DNA of 54,611 nt from Candidatus Uhrbacteria bacterium (GTDB taxonomy: Bacteria > Patescibacteriota > Patescibacteriia > UBA9934). Positions 17,021 to 26,844 of this stretch are shown here, piece by piece (within the stretch, counting starts at the first letter, position 1; each line of letters begins with the position of its first letter). The stretch is from the NCBI GenBank assembly GCA_943359525.1, contig CALRHV010000006.1, forward strand, positions 1 through 54,611, given 5' to 3'. The translations under genes were made by a program, and so were the position numbers. A model generated the notes under the pieces. That model made no database searches, had not been told where the DNA came from, and saw only the letters and a list, made by a program, of their open reading frames with translations.

Positions 17021-19358
17021 AGGGAGTAGCTGGTGCGTCGGGAAGTGTTGGCGATTCTGCTGTTGGTAGCGGTTCAGGAATTGCTGTCGCCGCCGCCTTT
17101 CCCGCTTTTAACTCGTCGATTTTTTTCTGTACCGTGGTGTTTGTCGGATTCAGTTTCATGATGGTCTGAAGTTCGATAATGGCACCGTCAATATCTTTTT
17201 CTTGTTCAAGGACCGAGGCAAGATACCAATGCGCATTTGAGAAATTTGGCGAGATCGAGATAATTCGTTCAAGTTCCTGTTTCGCGACAGCATTTTTTCC
17301 CTGTCGAAGATACAAAAGCGCAAGCTGCAAACCAACACCAACGTCGCTTGGCGCAGAGCCACGAACAATTTCCATGCTCGCGATTGCTTCCGCGAGCTTC
17401 CCTTGTCGTTCCTGAACAAAGGCAAGATAGTAGCGAGCCTCTGCGTAGTCCGACTTTAAAGCGATCGCCTTCATCAGCGCATCGTTTGCGCTTTGCAATG
17501 CAGCATCCTGCGCGGCTTTTGCGTTCTTCGCTCCCTCAACGTCCGTTCCCTTCACCAACGGCGCAAGAAGATCGGCAACCGCCAAAAATCCACGAGCAGA
17601 ATCCACACGGTACCGAGGATTGTTTGGTGCAAGAATAATCGCTTGCTCGTATGAAGCCACCGCGAACTGCGCTGCATCAGCAATAAGCGGTGCAACTTCG
17701 CGATAAATGTCGCCGCGAAGCTCCCAATTTGTGACGTTTGTTGGACCAAGTTCCGTGGCACGAACTCCAGCGTTCACCGCAGCGCCAATCAGCGATTTCA
17801 CAAGATTTGGATCCGCGTGAGCATCTTGCGCAACGAGAATAACCTTCTGAAGCAACGCGCTTCCAAGATTTCGGTAATAAATGTCACTCCAGCGATTCGC
17901 TGTTGCCGCAGCATCAAGTCTTGCAATGACATCGTCAATATTTCCACCTTGTGTATCAGTCGTCACTGCCTGTGCAAACGCAATCTCCGCTCGATATCGT
18001 GAAATGGTAGAAAACGAAACCGTGAGCACAAATACCGCGCAAAGCACAAAGGCGAATGCTGCACCAAACCCCGCGCGCGGTGAGTGCTCAAACGCCAGAG
18101 TTCTCCCTGGCGAAAGCGCAGAACGGAGCATGAGCGCCGTCAATATCCAGATCATCATGACGAGTGTAAAGTTTTGCGGGTACACGAACAATGCAGCGAC
18201 CAACACCAACCACGATGCAATAATCGGAAGCATTTCGGACGGAGCCTGACGAAGATACACACGCAATGTACGAAAACCAAGAAAGAACAGCGATACAACA
18301 AACGCCAACGTTGCAAAAATACCCAACGTTGGAATCATGGTCATGATCGCCGACGACCCGCGATCAAATCGTGTGTCCCAGAATGACGACAGATTAAAAT
18401 CAGCCGAATGATACTTCGCGAAAAGCATAGAGAACGTGCCCGGCCCAGTGCCGAACGCCCAGGACCCATCTGCCCATGCACGTGTGGTGATGTCTAAAGT
18501 ACTTGATGTACTCAACGAAACTTCCGCGGGGAATGGACTGGAAAACACACTTGGTAAGAGCAGAAAAAATACTGAAGCAACGCAAAGCACCATTGGGAGA
18601 ATATATCGCCCTGGGCGAGTGAGAAGCTCAGAACGAACCGCTGCGAGAGCGAAAAGTGCAATGCTTCCTAAAAGTGCTACGCCCCAGAGCACGCCATAAT
18701 CAACTGCAAGCAATGCGATGATTGTCGTCATTGTTGTCACCGTCGTTGCGATGATCAGAAGCAACCGCTCTGAGCGACGATGCGCGGAGTCGGACACGAT
18801 CATCATGCCGCAACCCAAGATGGACATCGCAAGCATGTACACAATGAGTGCGTTTGGCGTCCCAATCAGGTTTGTTGGCAAACGTCCAAACGTTATGCCA
18901 AAAAATGCAGCCATCGCACAGAGTCCCGTAATTGCAGAACCAACAAGCGAGAAGAGAAGAATGCGATGTTGCGAACGACTGTCCAATACATGTACGCCAA
19001 CACATGTCATCCCCAACATAAGCGCAAGAGTGACGGCGCTGGTGTATTCCTGATTTGCTTGTCCAAAAAGGCTTGTATATGCCTCGGCGGACATTCCCGC
19101 CGAAACCGAAACGAGAAGAATAAACGCAAGAAACGGAAGCCAAAGCACATCGGCACGCAACACAATACGACGGGAATACAACGCCTCACCAAGCCACGCC
19201 ACACACATCAGCGCAACAATGCCAAAAAAGAATGTCTGCTTGTTGACGTCGAGAGTATCAACCGTCCAAGGTAATGCGAGGATTGGTGCGATGAGCACTC
19301 CAGCCCCGAAACATCTCCGAACAAGCGTTCGGAGCGCGCGCTCTGCGTCGAAAACCAT
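17019..19358 (-). CDS. O-antigen-ligase-like (Wzy_C) membrane protein with C-terminal TPRs
   Basis: ~12 hydrophobic segments followed by TPR-like repeats (AEARYYLAFVQERQGKLAEAIASME..., SNAHWYLASVLEQEKDIDGAIIELQTIMKLNP). Confidence 0.75.
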   Translation of the reverse strand: MVFDAERALRTLVRRCFGAGVLIAPILALPWTVDTLDVNKQTFFFGIVALMCVAWLGEALYSRRIVLRADVLWLPFLAFILLVSVSAGMSAEAYTSLFGQANQEYTSAVTLALMLGMTCVGVHVLDSRSQHRILLFSLVGSAITGLCAMAAFFGITFGRLPTNLIGTPNALIVYMLAMSILGCGMMIVSDSAHRRSERLLLIIATTVTTMTTIIALLAVDYGVLWGVALLGSIALFALAAVRSELLTRPGRYILPMVLCVASVFFLLLPSVFSSPFPAEVSLSTSSTLDITTRAWADGSWAFGTGPGTFSMLFAKYHSADFNLSSFWDTRFDRGSSAIMTMIPTLGIFATLAFVVSLFFLGFRTLRVYLRQAPSEMLPIIASWLVLVAALFVYPQNFTLVMMIWILTALMLRSALSPGRTLAFEHSPRAGFGAAFAFVLCAVFVLTVSFSTISRYRAEIAFAQAVTTDTQGGNIDDVIARLDAAATANRWSDIYYRNLGSALLQKVILVAQDAHADPNLVKSLIGAAVNAGVRATELGPTNVTNWELRGDIYREVAPLIADAAQFAVASYEQAIILAPNNPRYRVDSARGFLAVADLLAPLVKGTDVEGAKNAKAAQDAALQSANDALMKAIALKSDYAEARYYLAFVQERQGKLAEAIASMEIVRGSAPSDVGVGLQLALLYLRQGKNAVAKQELERIISISPNFSNAHWYLASVLEQEKDIDGAIIELQTIMKLNPTNTTVQKKIDELKAGKAAATAIPEPLPTAESPTLPDAPATP

Positions 19359-19367
19359 AAAAATGCG

Positions 19368-22300
19368 TTACGGCGTTGTTGGCGCCGGTGCTGAGTCTGA
19401 GCCTCCAGAAGATGAGTCCGCAGTTCCCGACGATACCTCTGCGCTATTCGAAGGCTCGGAAACCGCTTCCGGCGCATCTGAAACAACAGTAGCAGATTCT
19501 GCATCAACAGAATCCGGAACATCCACAACAGCATCGGGAACAATGACTGGAGCAACAATCTCTCCTGATACTTCAGGCTCAGATGATGAGGATCCAGAAT
19601 CTGATGGCGCCGAAATGCCTGCATTCGAGTCAGGATCGATGAATACCGAAGGCGCGGCTGGAGCAACGATCATTTCCGATGCCCCTGAGATTGGCGCGTA
19701 GTCGCGGCGCGTAGCAAGAACCAACCAGTCCACAGAAATTCCGTTCGATGCTGCACCCGATTCTACGATAGAGAACCCGTCCACGGTTCGGTTCGTCACA
19801 TACAGTGCCCCGGTTGCTCCGTATGGCGTTACGAGCGCACGATAGGTTGGGTTCACATCAACAATATCAACGAACGACGGATCGATGTCGGCGAAATGGA
19901 CGTCGGCGCGACCGTTCACTAAATTCACGGTTCCAGAAATCTGCACGGTCATCTGCCGCGATGTTGCGGCGTATGTTTCAACGTCGGTGCCCTGCGCGGA
20001 ACGAACAAGCTCGATCAATCGGCCAGACGTAACAATATTTCCATCACGTTCCAAACGCCAGGCTCCACTTGCGCTGCTCATTGACCCAATCGCCAGGAGC
20101 TGACCTCCATTGAAGTTCAATATTCCTGCGGTATCAAAGTTTTCGATATCTTGAGCAAGATGAGAAATTGAATTATTTGCCGCTGGTCCTTCGGCTACAG
20201 GTGCGCCGCTGTAGTACGACACATTTACGTACGCAACGATGCTTCCCATCGACCCCGCGAATGATTCTGCAGCGTATCCAAGAATTGGTCCGGCCTCTGT
20301 GGCCTTCATTGCATAACCAGGATGTGCTGACGTAGTGAGCGGATCACCAATGTTGATCGCACCGTTTTCCGTAGAAACGAACGTTGGCACGCGGCCAGCA
20401 AGCGCAACAGGATAATTACCCGCACTATTGGAGCCGGCCAAGAATCCTGGACGCGTGGAAACGATACCGGCAATAGTTCGACTGTATGTTTCGCCCGTCG
20501 AACGCTTTACTTGCTGACTTCCATCACCGAATACCACAATTTCCCCAGGCATCAATGCGTCGGGTGAAGGGAACATTTCTGCAAAGTCGTACGATCCCGT
20601 TGCCCAACCCGAAGAGTTTGTGCGCATGAAGTCGCCACCAGATCCAGAAGAGCCGTCGTAATAAATATATTTACTGTTTTGCGCCGCACCACGATCCGAT
20701 GGATACAGCTTTCCGGCAATGGCAAGATCGCCGGCGTGGTTTACGGATGCGACTTCGGTTCCCGCGGTGTTCGTTACCGATAGACGATAATCGTTTACGG
20801 CGGTCACGACAGTGTTCAACGACATTCCCACTGTTTGTGCGGAGCCCCCAGACCACGCTGATCCGCGAAGCGACAAGGACGCAGAATCAACAGCTGTCAA
20901 CGATGCGGTCGCTGCTGTGGTTGTTGCGATCGCCAAACTTCCCGCCACCTGCGTTGCAGAACCGGTTGATGTAAGCACATCGCCTCCATACCACTGCGGC
21001 TGCACTAACACACGAATCACCCCGGTCCCTGCAGCAAGCGGCTCCAAAGCAAAACCAACAATACGCGCCGGGCCGTGAAGTTTTGCACCGTATCCACTCA
21101 TCGTCATTGATGTGGTGATTGCATCACCAACCGCGATCGCGCCTTCTCCTGCGTTCACGAACGTATCAATCTGCCCGACCATACCAATCTTGCGATAGTT
21201 CGGGTCGTTACTCATGTCATACGACGCACCACGGAAGTTATTTCCTACAAATGCAGCATTCGTTGACACAACACCCATCACATACGTTGTGTCCCCAGCG
21301 GAGCACCGATGCACCGCCTCCGACATGCTCGGATCTTGGCACACCACGTGGTATCCACCCAAACCTGCATCCGTTGTTTTGAAATACTCGGCGTAGTCTG
21401 CACCCGTTCCCACAAGCGCACCGTCGGCAAAAACCTCACCGTCACTTTCCACGCGGAACTCCGTGTCTGGCGTGCCGTCTGCGTCGGAGCGGATAATCAT
21501 CACGTTTTCGCTTCCTGACGCTTCGTTCACATCAAGCACCAACGCGTTATTGCCAGTGGCATTCGCTGAATGTGCGCTGAGCGTGTTCTGCACGATCTTC
21601 AAACCAATGCTGTTTCCTGCGCCGCTATTTGTGATACTCAATGCTGTCGCATCACTTGTTGCACTGGTGTTGAGCTGATTGAGCGTTAACACCGTTCCGT
21701 CAAAGTCTGCACCGCCGGCGGCACGCGCAAGCTTCAGCACGGTGCCCGATGTCAAACTGCTCGCCGTCATCGTCGTCGCATCTCCCGCCGCTATAGCAGA
21801 TGTGAACAGAAACTGATCTTCTCCGGTCGTATCACCGAATGATACGTTTCCGCGGTTCTCGATGTCTCCCGACACGTACAACTCACCAGATGCGTTGGCA
21901 TACGTTGGGGTGTCCGCTGTCGAGTCCGCGTCAACCTGCAACTGTGAACCAGTAAAATACCCCGAGTAGTTCGTTGTTCCACCCGACGCATCTGCAAACA
22001 ATCCATAACGATTCGTTCCTGCTGAAACCGCAAGGAATCGTCCTGCATATCCTGTGGTAATCGTTCCTGCGCTCGTCGTCACCTCACCAATGATCGCACT
22101 ACCGCTTGTAATAGTTCCTGCAGCAGATGACACAGTGCCATGCACACCGTACGCCGTCGCTACAGTTGTTGCCGCTGCACTTTGCGAATACTCCGCCTCA
22201 ATAGCAGTAAGATAGCCAAATGTCTGCAAGAGACTTGCGTTCGTTGACGTATTTGTAAGACGATTTCGACTTCCGTACCCTCGTGTTATCGTCGCCGTTG

Positions 22301-23855
22301 CGCCGCTTATTGTAAGGAGGTTGTTGTTTGCACCAACATAGTGGTCCGTATTTACCGCGTTTTCGATTGCAGAATAGGTTGTCGAGCTCCCAACACCATA
22401 CATTTGAATCGTATCCAAAGTCGATCCACTCGTTCCTGAATACGTTGAAACTGCAGAAAGTTCGGTAAGTGCATTTGAAGCAACGGTGGGTAACGTACCC
22501 AGACCCGTAAAAGAAATATTTCCACCAGAAAAATTAAAAATATCTTCATCGGTATAACTCAATGATCCCGTATCTGTTGCATCGGACGCGTAAAACGTCA
22601 GCGTTGGGTCCACAGCATCATTTGCGCCATCACCAATTCGTACAGTGTTCGCACTTTCATCAACAGAAAAAGGCGCAATAATGGATGTCGAGCCAACTGC
22701 AAAGTCATCGCCACCTGTAACATACGCAAGGCCCGACCCGTTCGGTCCAAGAGAAATATTTCCGCTACTCGATGTAATAGCGAGCGCAGCAGTCGATGAA
22801 ATACCACCACCGTTCACTGCAAGGTTGCCCGCTGTGGTAATAAGCCCCGCGCTCGAGATTGACCAATCATCGCCACCAGTCACCGTCACCAATGTTCCCG
22901 CATTCGAATTGCCGATAGCGATAGAATCCGCCGTTGTTGAGTTCGTTGCAATATTTACCGTATTCGCACCGTTTGCTGTTGATCCACCAATATTGATCGT
23001 GCTCGTGACCGCGGAATTGTTCATGTCTAATACCGTCGCAGAAGACGCCATCGTGAGCGTCGTTACGTTCGCATTCAAAAAATTGAAAGACGCAGCAGTC
23101 GACGAAAGGTCTCCGCCATTGATACTTACGTCCCCTGTAAAGAAACCATCACCTTCCCCGTCTACAATAAATTGAGCCGTTCCACTCACGGCAATGCCAA
23201 GAAGTATCTCATTTGCCGCCACAACTCCGGTTGCCGGATTAATGTACAACGACCCCTGACTCACACCGCTTCCCTGCGGCGAACCAGTGATGACAAGGTT
23301 TCCTGTGACGTCTGTAACAGGAACGATTGACGATGTTCCACCGATGGTTGATGAGCTGTAGCCGTCGAGAGTATCGGCATTCATAGCGTATGGCGCAGCA
23401 AGCATGGCCTTGCGCGGCGTAAGTGTTTCGCCGGCAACAACCACCTCAAGATACACCGACGCGTTGTCCGCAAAAACGGTTGCGGCGATAGCGGCATATG
23501 GCGTGCTCGCCGTAGTATCGCCAAGGGCTTCGGAAAAAAGTCCGGACGTCAATGTAACGGTACGAGCAACAACCGATGTACACGTCGCGGAGTTATTGGA
23601 CCATAAGCAGGTTCCAGCTGTCGCGGCGTCGTACAGCGCAAAGGAAATAGAGGCAGTGCTATCAGAAACCGGAACGCCGTTGCTATTTAACAATCGACCT
23701 TGATACATGAGTATTCTTGGTGGAGCAACAGCCGCAAATACTCGAGCAAATCCTGTGTATCCCGTTCCAACAAGTACACATGCAAACACAAAGCTCGCAA
23801 AGAATCGCTTTGCGAGTGACGAGAATCCATAAGGCGCACGAATGTCCCTCCTCAT
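19368..23855 (-). CDS. Very large secreted surface protein (1495 aa) with two related C-terminal domains
   Basis: Signal peptide; Ser/Thr/Ala/Gly-rich beta-repeat body; two ADYAEYF/YDFAEMF-type domains. Confidence 0.8.
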   Translation of the reverse strand: MRRDIRAPYGFSSLAKRFFASFVFACVLVGTGYTGFARVFAAVAPPRILMYQGRLLNSNGVPVSDSTASISFALYDAATAGTCLWSNNSATCTSVVARTVTLTSGLFSEALGDTTASTPYAAIAATVFADNASVYLEVVVAGETLTPRKAMLAAPYAMNADTLDGYSSSTIGGTSSIVPVTDVTGNLVITGSPQGSGVSQGSLYINPATGVVAANEILLGIAVSGTAQFIVDGEGDGFFTGDVSINGGDLSSTAASFNFLNANVTTLTMASSATVLDMNNSAVTSTINIGGSTANGANTVNIATNSTTADSIAIGNSNAGTLVTVTGGDDWSISSAGLITTAGNLAVNGGGISSTAALAITSSSGNISLGPNGSGLAYVTGGDDFAVGSTSIIAPFSVDESANTVRIGDGANDAVDPTLTFYASDATDTGSLSYTDEDIFNFSGGNISFTGLGTLPTVASNALTELSAVSTYSGTSGSTLDTIQMYGVGSSTTYSAIENAVNTDHYVGANNNLLTISGATATITRGYGSRNRLTNTSTNASLLQTFGYLTAIEAEYSQSAAATTVATAYGVHGTVSSAAGTITSGSAIIGEVTTSAGTITTGYAGRFLAVSAGTNRYGLFADASGGTTNYSGYFTGSQLQVDADSTADTPTYANASGELYVSGDIENRGNVSFGDTTGEDQFLFTSAIAAGDATTMTASSLTSGTVLKLARAAGGADFDGTVLTLNQLNTSATSDATALSITNSGAGNSIGLKIVQNTLSAHSANATGNNALVLDVNEASGSENVMIIRSDADGTPDTEFRVESDGEVFADGALVGTGADYAEYFKTTDAGLGGYHVVCQDPSMSEAVHRCSAGDTTYVMGVVSTNAAFVGNNFRGASYDMSNDPNYRKIGMVGQIDTFVNAGEGAIAVGDAITTSMTMSGYGAKLHGPARIVGFALEPLAAGTGVIRVLVQPQWYGGDVLTSTGSATQVAGSLAIATTTAATASLTAVDSASLSLRGSAWSGGSAQTVGMSLNTVVTAVNDYRLSVTNTAGTEVASVNHAGDLAIAGKLYPSDRGAAQNSKYIYYDGSSGSGGDFMRTNSSGWATGSYDFAEMFPSPDALMPGEIVVFGDGSQQVKRSTGETYSRTIAGIVSTRPGFLAGSNSAGNYPVALAGRVPTFVSTENGAINIGDPLTTSAHPGYAMKATEAGPILGYAAESFAGSMGSIVAYVNVSYYSGAPVAEGPAANNSISHLAQDIENFDTAGILNFNGGQLLAIGSMSSASGAWRLERDGNIVTSGRLIELVRSAQGTDVETYAATSRQMTVQISGTVNLVNGRADVHFADIDPSFVDIVDVNPTYRALVTPYGATGALYVTNRTVDGFSIVESGAASNGISVDWLVLATRRDYAPISGASEMIVAPAAPSVFIDPDSNAGISAPSDSGSSSSEPEVSGEIVAPVIVPDAVVDVPDSVDAESATVVSDAPEAVSEPSNSAEVSSGTADSSSGGSDSAPAPTTP

Positions 23856-25951
23856 ACAGGCTTTGTCGGCGAAAGAGGAACGTCGATAGCAATTGCTTCG
23901 GGCTCCACTTTTTGTCGGTAGTCGATTGGCCGCACGATGTTTTGGTCGTATCCCTCTTTGTCTGTTCGAACGAAATACTCGTTTGGTCCAACAAGGAAGC
24001 TATAACGCCCAAGCGTATCGGTCAGCGTCGTTTCAACGAGCTTATTATACTTCGGTTCGAACAACCGAACGACGGCGTTGCCCACAGGCTTGCGGTTCGA
24101 TGTATCGAAAACAATTCCCCATCCTCGCGGACGACGCGGCTGCGCCAGGCGCCAGAAGAGCAAGAACACAACGACTTGCATAATCGCGAGCGCCATCGTG
24201 AAAATCGATGGAGAGAAGAACCACACACCGAACGAAATGACCACGCCAGAAAGCGAAAGTCCGAGCTGAAGCTTTCGGAGCAATCGCGTTCGTTGAATAC
24301 CTTTTTGCGTGTGCTGTGCTCCGGTTTCTGCAGGATCGAGCGGAATATTCGCCGCAATCGTTGCGTCTTTTTGCGAAACGTCGATCGCTTGGCCTGTATA
24401 CACATCAAGGAATACTCCGTCATCCTTCATCTCGTGCAGATACACGCTTGGAAACACAAATCCATTTTTTGTAACAGTGATGCGATACTGGCCAGGGCTC
24501 GCGATGAAGAAATATTTTCCAAGCGCGTCGGTAACCATCGATCGTACAAGTCTGTTATTTGTGACGTCGTACAAACGAACCGTCGCAAGATCGATTGCGA
24601 CCTTTGTAATGGAGTTGTACACAATACCGAACGCCTTGCGCTTTCTTCGAGCAAAAAAGAGAAGTGGCGAAGTGAAGAGATACTGCAAATACGGCAACAA
24701 GCTAAACGACGAAGCGAGAACAACGGCCGTTGTTGCCGCAGCTGCCGCAGCAACAGGAATCGCGACATCAACGGCCTGCTGAACCTCAGGAAGCGCACGA
24801 ATTTCTTCAATCGCCGCGACGACATCTTCAACGGTACGCGCAAAACTTCCCATTGCCGCTACGGGCGCAGGCTTCGTTGTGGGCTTCAATGGCGCAGTCG
24901 TTGCTGGGACTGTTGATGGTGCTGAAGGAGTGGTCGAAGAATCCGTCGGCGATTCCGGCAATGTTGGTGACCCTTCTTCTTCTGGAACGTTAATACCATC
25001 CTCATCTGTTGCTGAGTCTTCTTCTGCAGACGGAACAGCTGGAGCACTCCCTCCGGAGCTTGGCGTCGATGGCGCCGAGCCATAACCTGACGTCGCGCCC
25101 CCACTCGTTGTTCCACCAGTATCAGTTTCCGTCCCAGTATCTGCATCAGCACCAGCATCCGTGCCTGTATCAGTTCCCGTATCGGTTCCGACGTCCGTGT
25201 CAGTATCCGGGTCCGTATCAGTGTCGGGATCAGTGTCGGGGTCAGTGTCCGTATCAGCATCCGGATCAACGTCAGTGTCAGGATCGGTATCCAAATCGGT
25301 GTCAGCGTCAATCTCGGGATCGGGAGCCGATGGCGTACTCGACGATCCGCCGCCACCACCTCCGCCACCACCTCCGCCCGACGATGATGATGGGATTGTT
25401 GCGCTTACGGATGCGCCGCTATTTGTTGATGTTGCAAGAATCACCGAGCCCGAATTTCCACTCGTTCCAGTAAGATTTACAAACCACGATCCTACAGTAG
25501 AAGGGTTGGTGATCTGATACGATCCAGTGCCTGACGACGAAGCGTTGACCCCTATTTCTATCGTCACCACGCTTGCGCTTGCGATTGCGCCGCCATCTCC
25601 CGAGCAAATGGTCAGCGTCACCGTCTGCCCAGAAATGGAAACCGATGCGTGATCGGATCCGCCGCAATTCGCTTCCGTAAGTAAATCCACTCCATCATCG
25701 GCGATATCAACATCGTTCTCCGTAATAGTGGAGAGAACGAAGCCTGTTGGAAAAACAAACTGCATAGTTTCTCCTTCTGAAAACGCATCACTGAGTGTGA
25801 GAATAAATTTATGGTTCGACGCAACAGCAATTTGCGTCGTTGAAACCTGGTCGGTCAGATCAGTAACCGTTGTTGCAAGGGTCAGTAATGGAAAAAACGC
25901 CGTAAACACGACAAAACCGAAAGTAAAAAAGTTTCGCAAAATTCTTTTCAT
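23852..25951 (-). CDS. Secreted/membrane protein with Asp-Thr/Asp-Pro repeats and two carboxypeptidase-regulatory-like domains
   Basis: MKRILRNFFTFGFVVFTAFFPLLTLA; GGGGGGGGGGG then DTDLDTDPDTDVDPDADTDTDPDTDP...; FGIVYNSITKVAIDLATVRLYDVTNNRLVRSMVTDALGKYFFIASPGQYRITVTK and a second copy near the C-terminus. Confidence 0.75.
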   Translation of the reverse strand: MKRILRNFFTFGFVVFTAFFPLLTLATTVTDLTDQVSTTQIAVASNHKFILTLSDAFSEGETMQFVFPTGFVLSTITENDVDIADDGVDLLTEANCGGSDHASVSISGQTVTLTICSGDGGAIASASVVTIEIGVNASSSGTGSYQITNPSTVGSWFVNLTGTSGNSGSVILATSTNSGASVSATIPSSSSGGGGGGGGGGGSSSTPSAPDPEIDADTDLDTDPDTDVDPDADTDTDPDTDPDTDTDPDTDTDVGTDTGTDTGTDAGADADTGTETDTGGTTSGGATSGYGSAPSTPSSGGSAPAVPSAEEDSATDEDGINVPEEEGSPTLPESPTDSSTTPSAPSTVPATTAPLKPTTKPAPVAAMGSFARTVEDVVAAIEEIRALPEVQQAVDVAIPVAAAAAATTAVVLASSFSLLPYLQYLFTSPLLFFARRKRKAFGIVYNSITKVAIDLATVRLYDVTNNRLVRSMVTDALGKYFFIASPGQYRITVTKNGFVFPSVYLHEMKDDGVFLDVYTGQAIDVSQKDATIAANIPLDPAETGAQHTQKGIQRTRLLRKLQLGLSLSGVVISFGVWFFSPSIFTMALAIMQVVVFLLFWRLAQPRRPRGWGIVFDTSNRKPVGNAVVRLFEPKYNKLVETTLTDTLGRYSFLVGPNEYFVRTDKEGYDQNIVRPIDYRQKVEPEAIAIDVPLSPTKPV

Positions 25952-26790
25952 GAAATGCGTCGTCGAATGAACAATATTCCTACACCAAATATTCCAATGC
26001 CGATGCCAAGCAACGGAAACCAACGCACGCCAGTATCAATATCCACACATGGGCGCTCGGCAAGCTGAGCGTCGTCAACAACGTAGGAAAGCGGACCAAA
26101 AGCCCACCACGGAACTGGCGGCAGGGGAACCTGCCACGTTCGGGATTGCCCCGATGGAATCCGATGAAATAACGGATTGCTCGGCGCTGTTCCCAAACGA
26201 ATACCAAACATCCCGCGAAGAACAATTGTACCGCTGTCGTATAGTATACCGCTCCCGTCGTTGGCGAGAGAAAGATCAGCAAGATCTATAGAGCGCTGAA
26301 TGAATGCCGTACAGGAACCACGCGGAGAAACATCTCCAACGGTTATAAACACGAGAGTCGCAGAGCCATGAAGTACAGAAATATCGCCCGCAAGCTTTTC
26401 CGCGACAGCAACGGCAACGACAAGCGCTTGCGGCATAACCGAATCTGGCGGCCGCACAGTGAGAACTACTGACGATGTTGCATCGGGAGCTATCGTCATC
26501 GATGATGCAGAAAGTGAAATCCACGACGTGATATCCAAAGGAAGTTTTTGAAGTTGTGGCTGTTCGACCCCGGGAATAAACGTAGCAGAAAGCAGAAAAG
26601 CTGAATAATCTCGGCTCACTGCGCCAGAATTAACTATTGGAATTTCAATCGTTTCCTGCTCGCCCGGAAAAACTATAACGTCTCGCGTCGCTGGAAGCGC
26701 GGCAGCAAAAAGCGACGATGGCACAAAAGTCATCATCATCGCAACACCGAAGAGAATTCGAAAAACCATTGTGTATGCAAAAGTATGCAT
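25948..26790 (-). CDS. Secreted membrane-anchored protein (C-terminal TM)
   Basis: Signal-like N-terminus, Ig-like DVIVFPGEQETIEIPIVNSG..., C-terminal TM + RRRIS; stop overlaps downstream start by 4 nt. Confidence 0.7.
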   Translation of the reverse strand: MHTFAYTMVFRILFGVAMMMTFVPSSLFAAALPATRDVIVFPGEQETIEIPIVNSGAVSRDYSAFLLSATFIPGVEQPQLQKLPLDITSWISLSASSMTIAPDATSSVVLTVRPPDSVMPQALVVAVAVAEKLAGDISVLHGSATLVFITVGDVSPRGSCTAFIQRSIDLADLSLANDGSGILYDSGTIVLRGMFGIRLGTAPSNPLFHRIPSGQSRTWQVPLPPVPWWAFGPLSYVVDDAQLAERPCVDIDTGVRWFPLLGIGIGIFGVGILFIRRRIS

Positions 26791-26844
26791 GATGATATTG
26801 TACCTGAAACGCTATTCGTATGTCCTCGCGTGAGTCAAAACGGT

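Noticed and set aside
25120-25330. Tandem short repeats considered as a CRISPR or minisatellite array
   Set aside because: They are in frame inside a CDS and encode DT/DP repeats; no spacers of uniform length.
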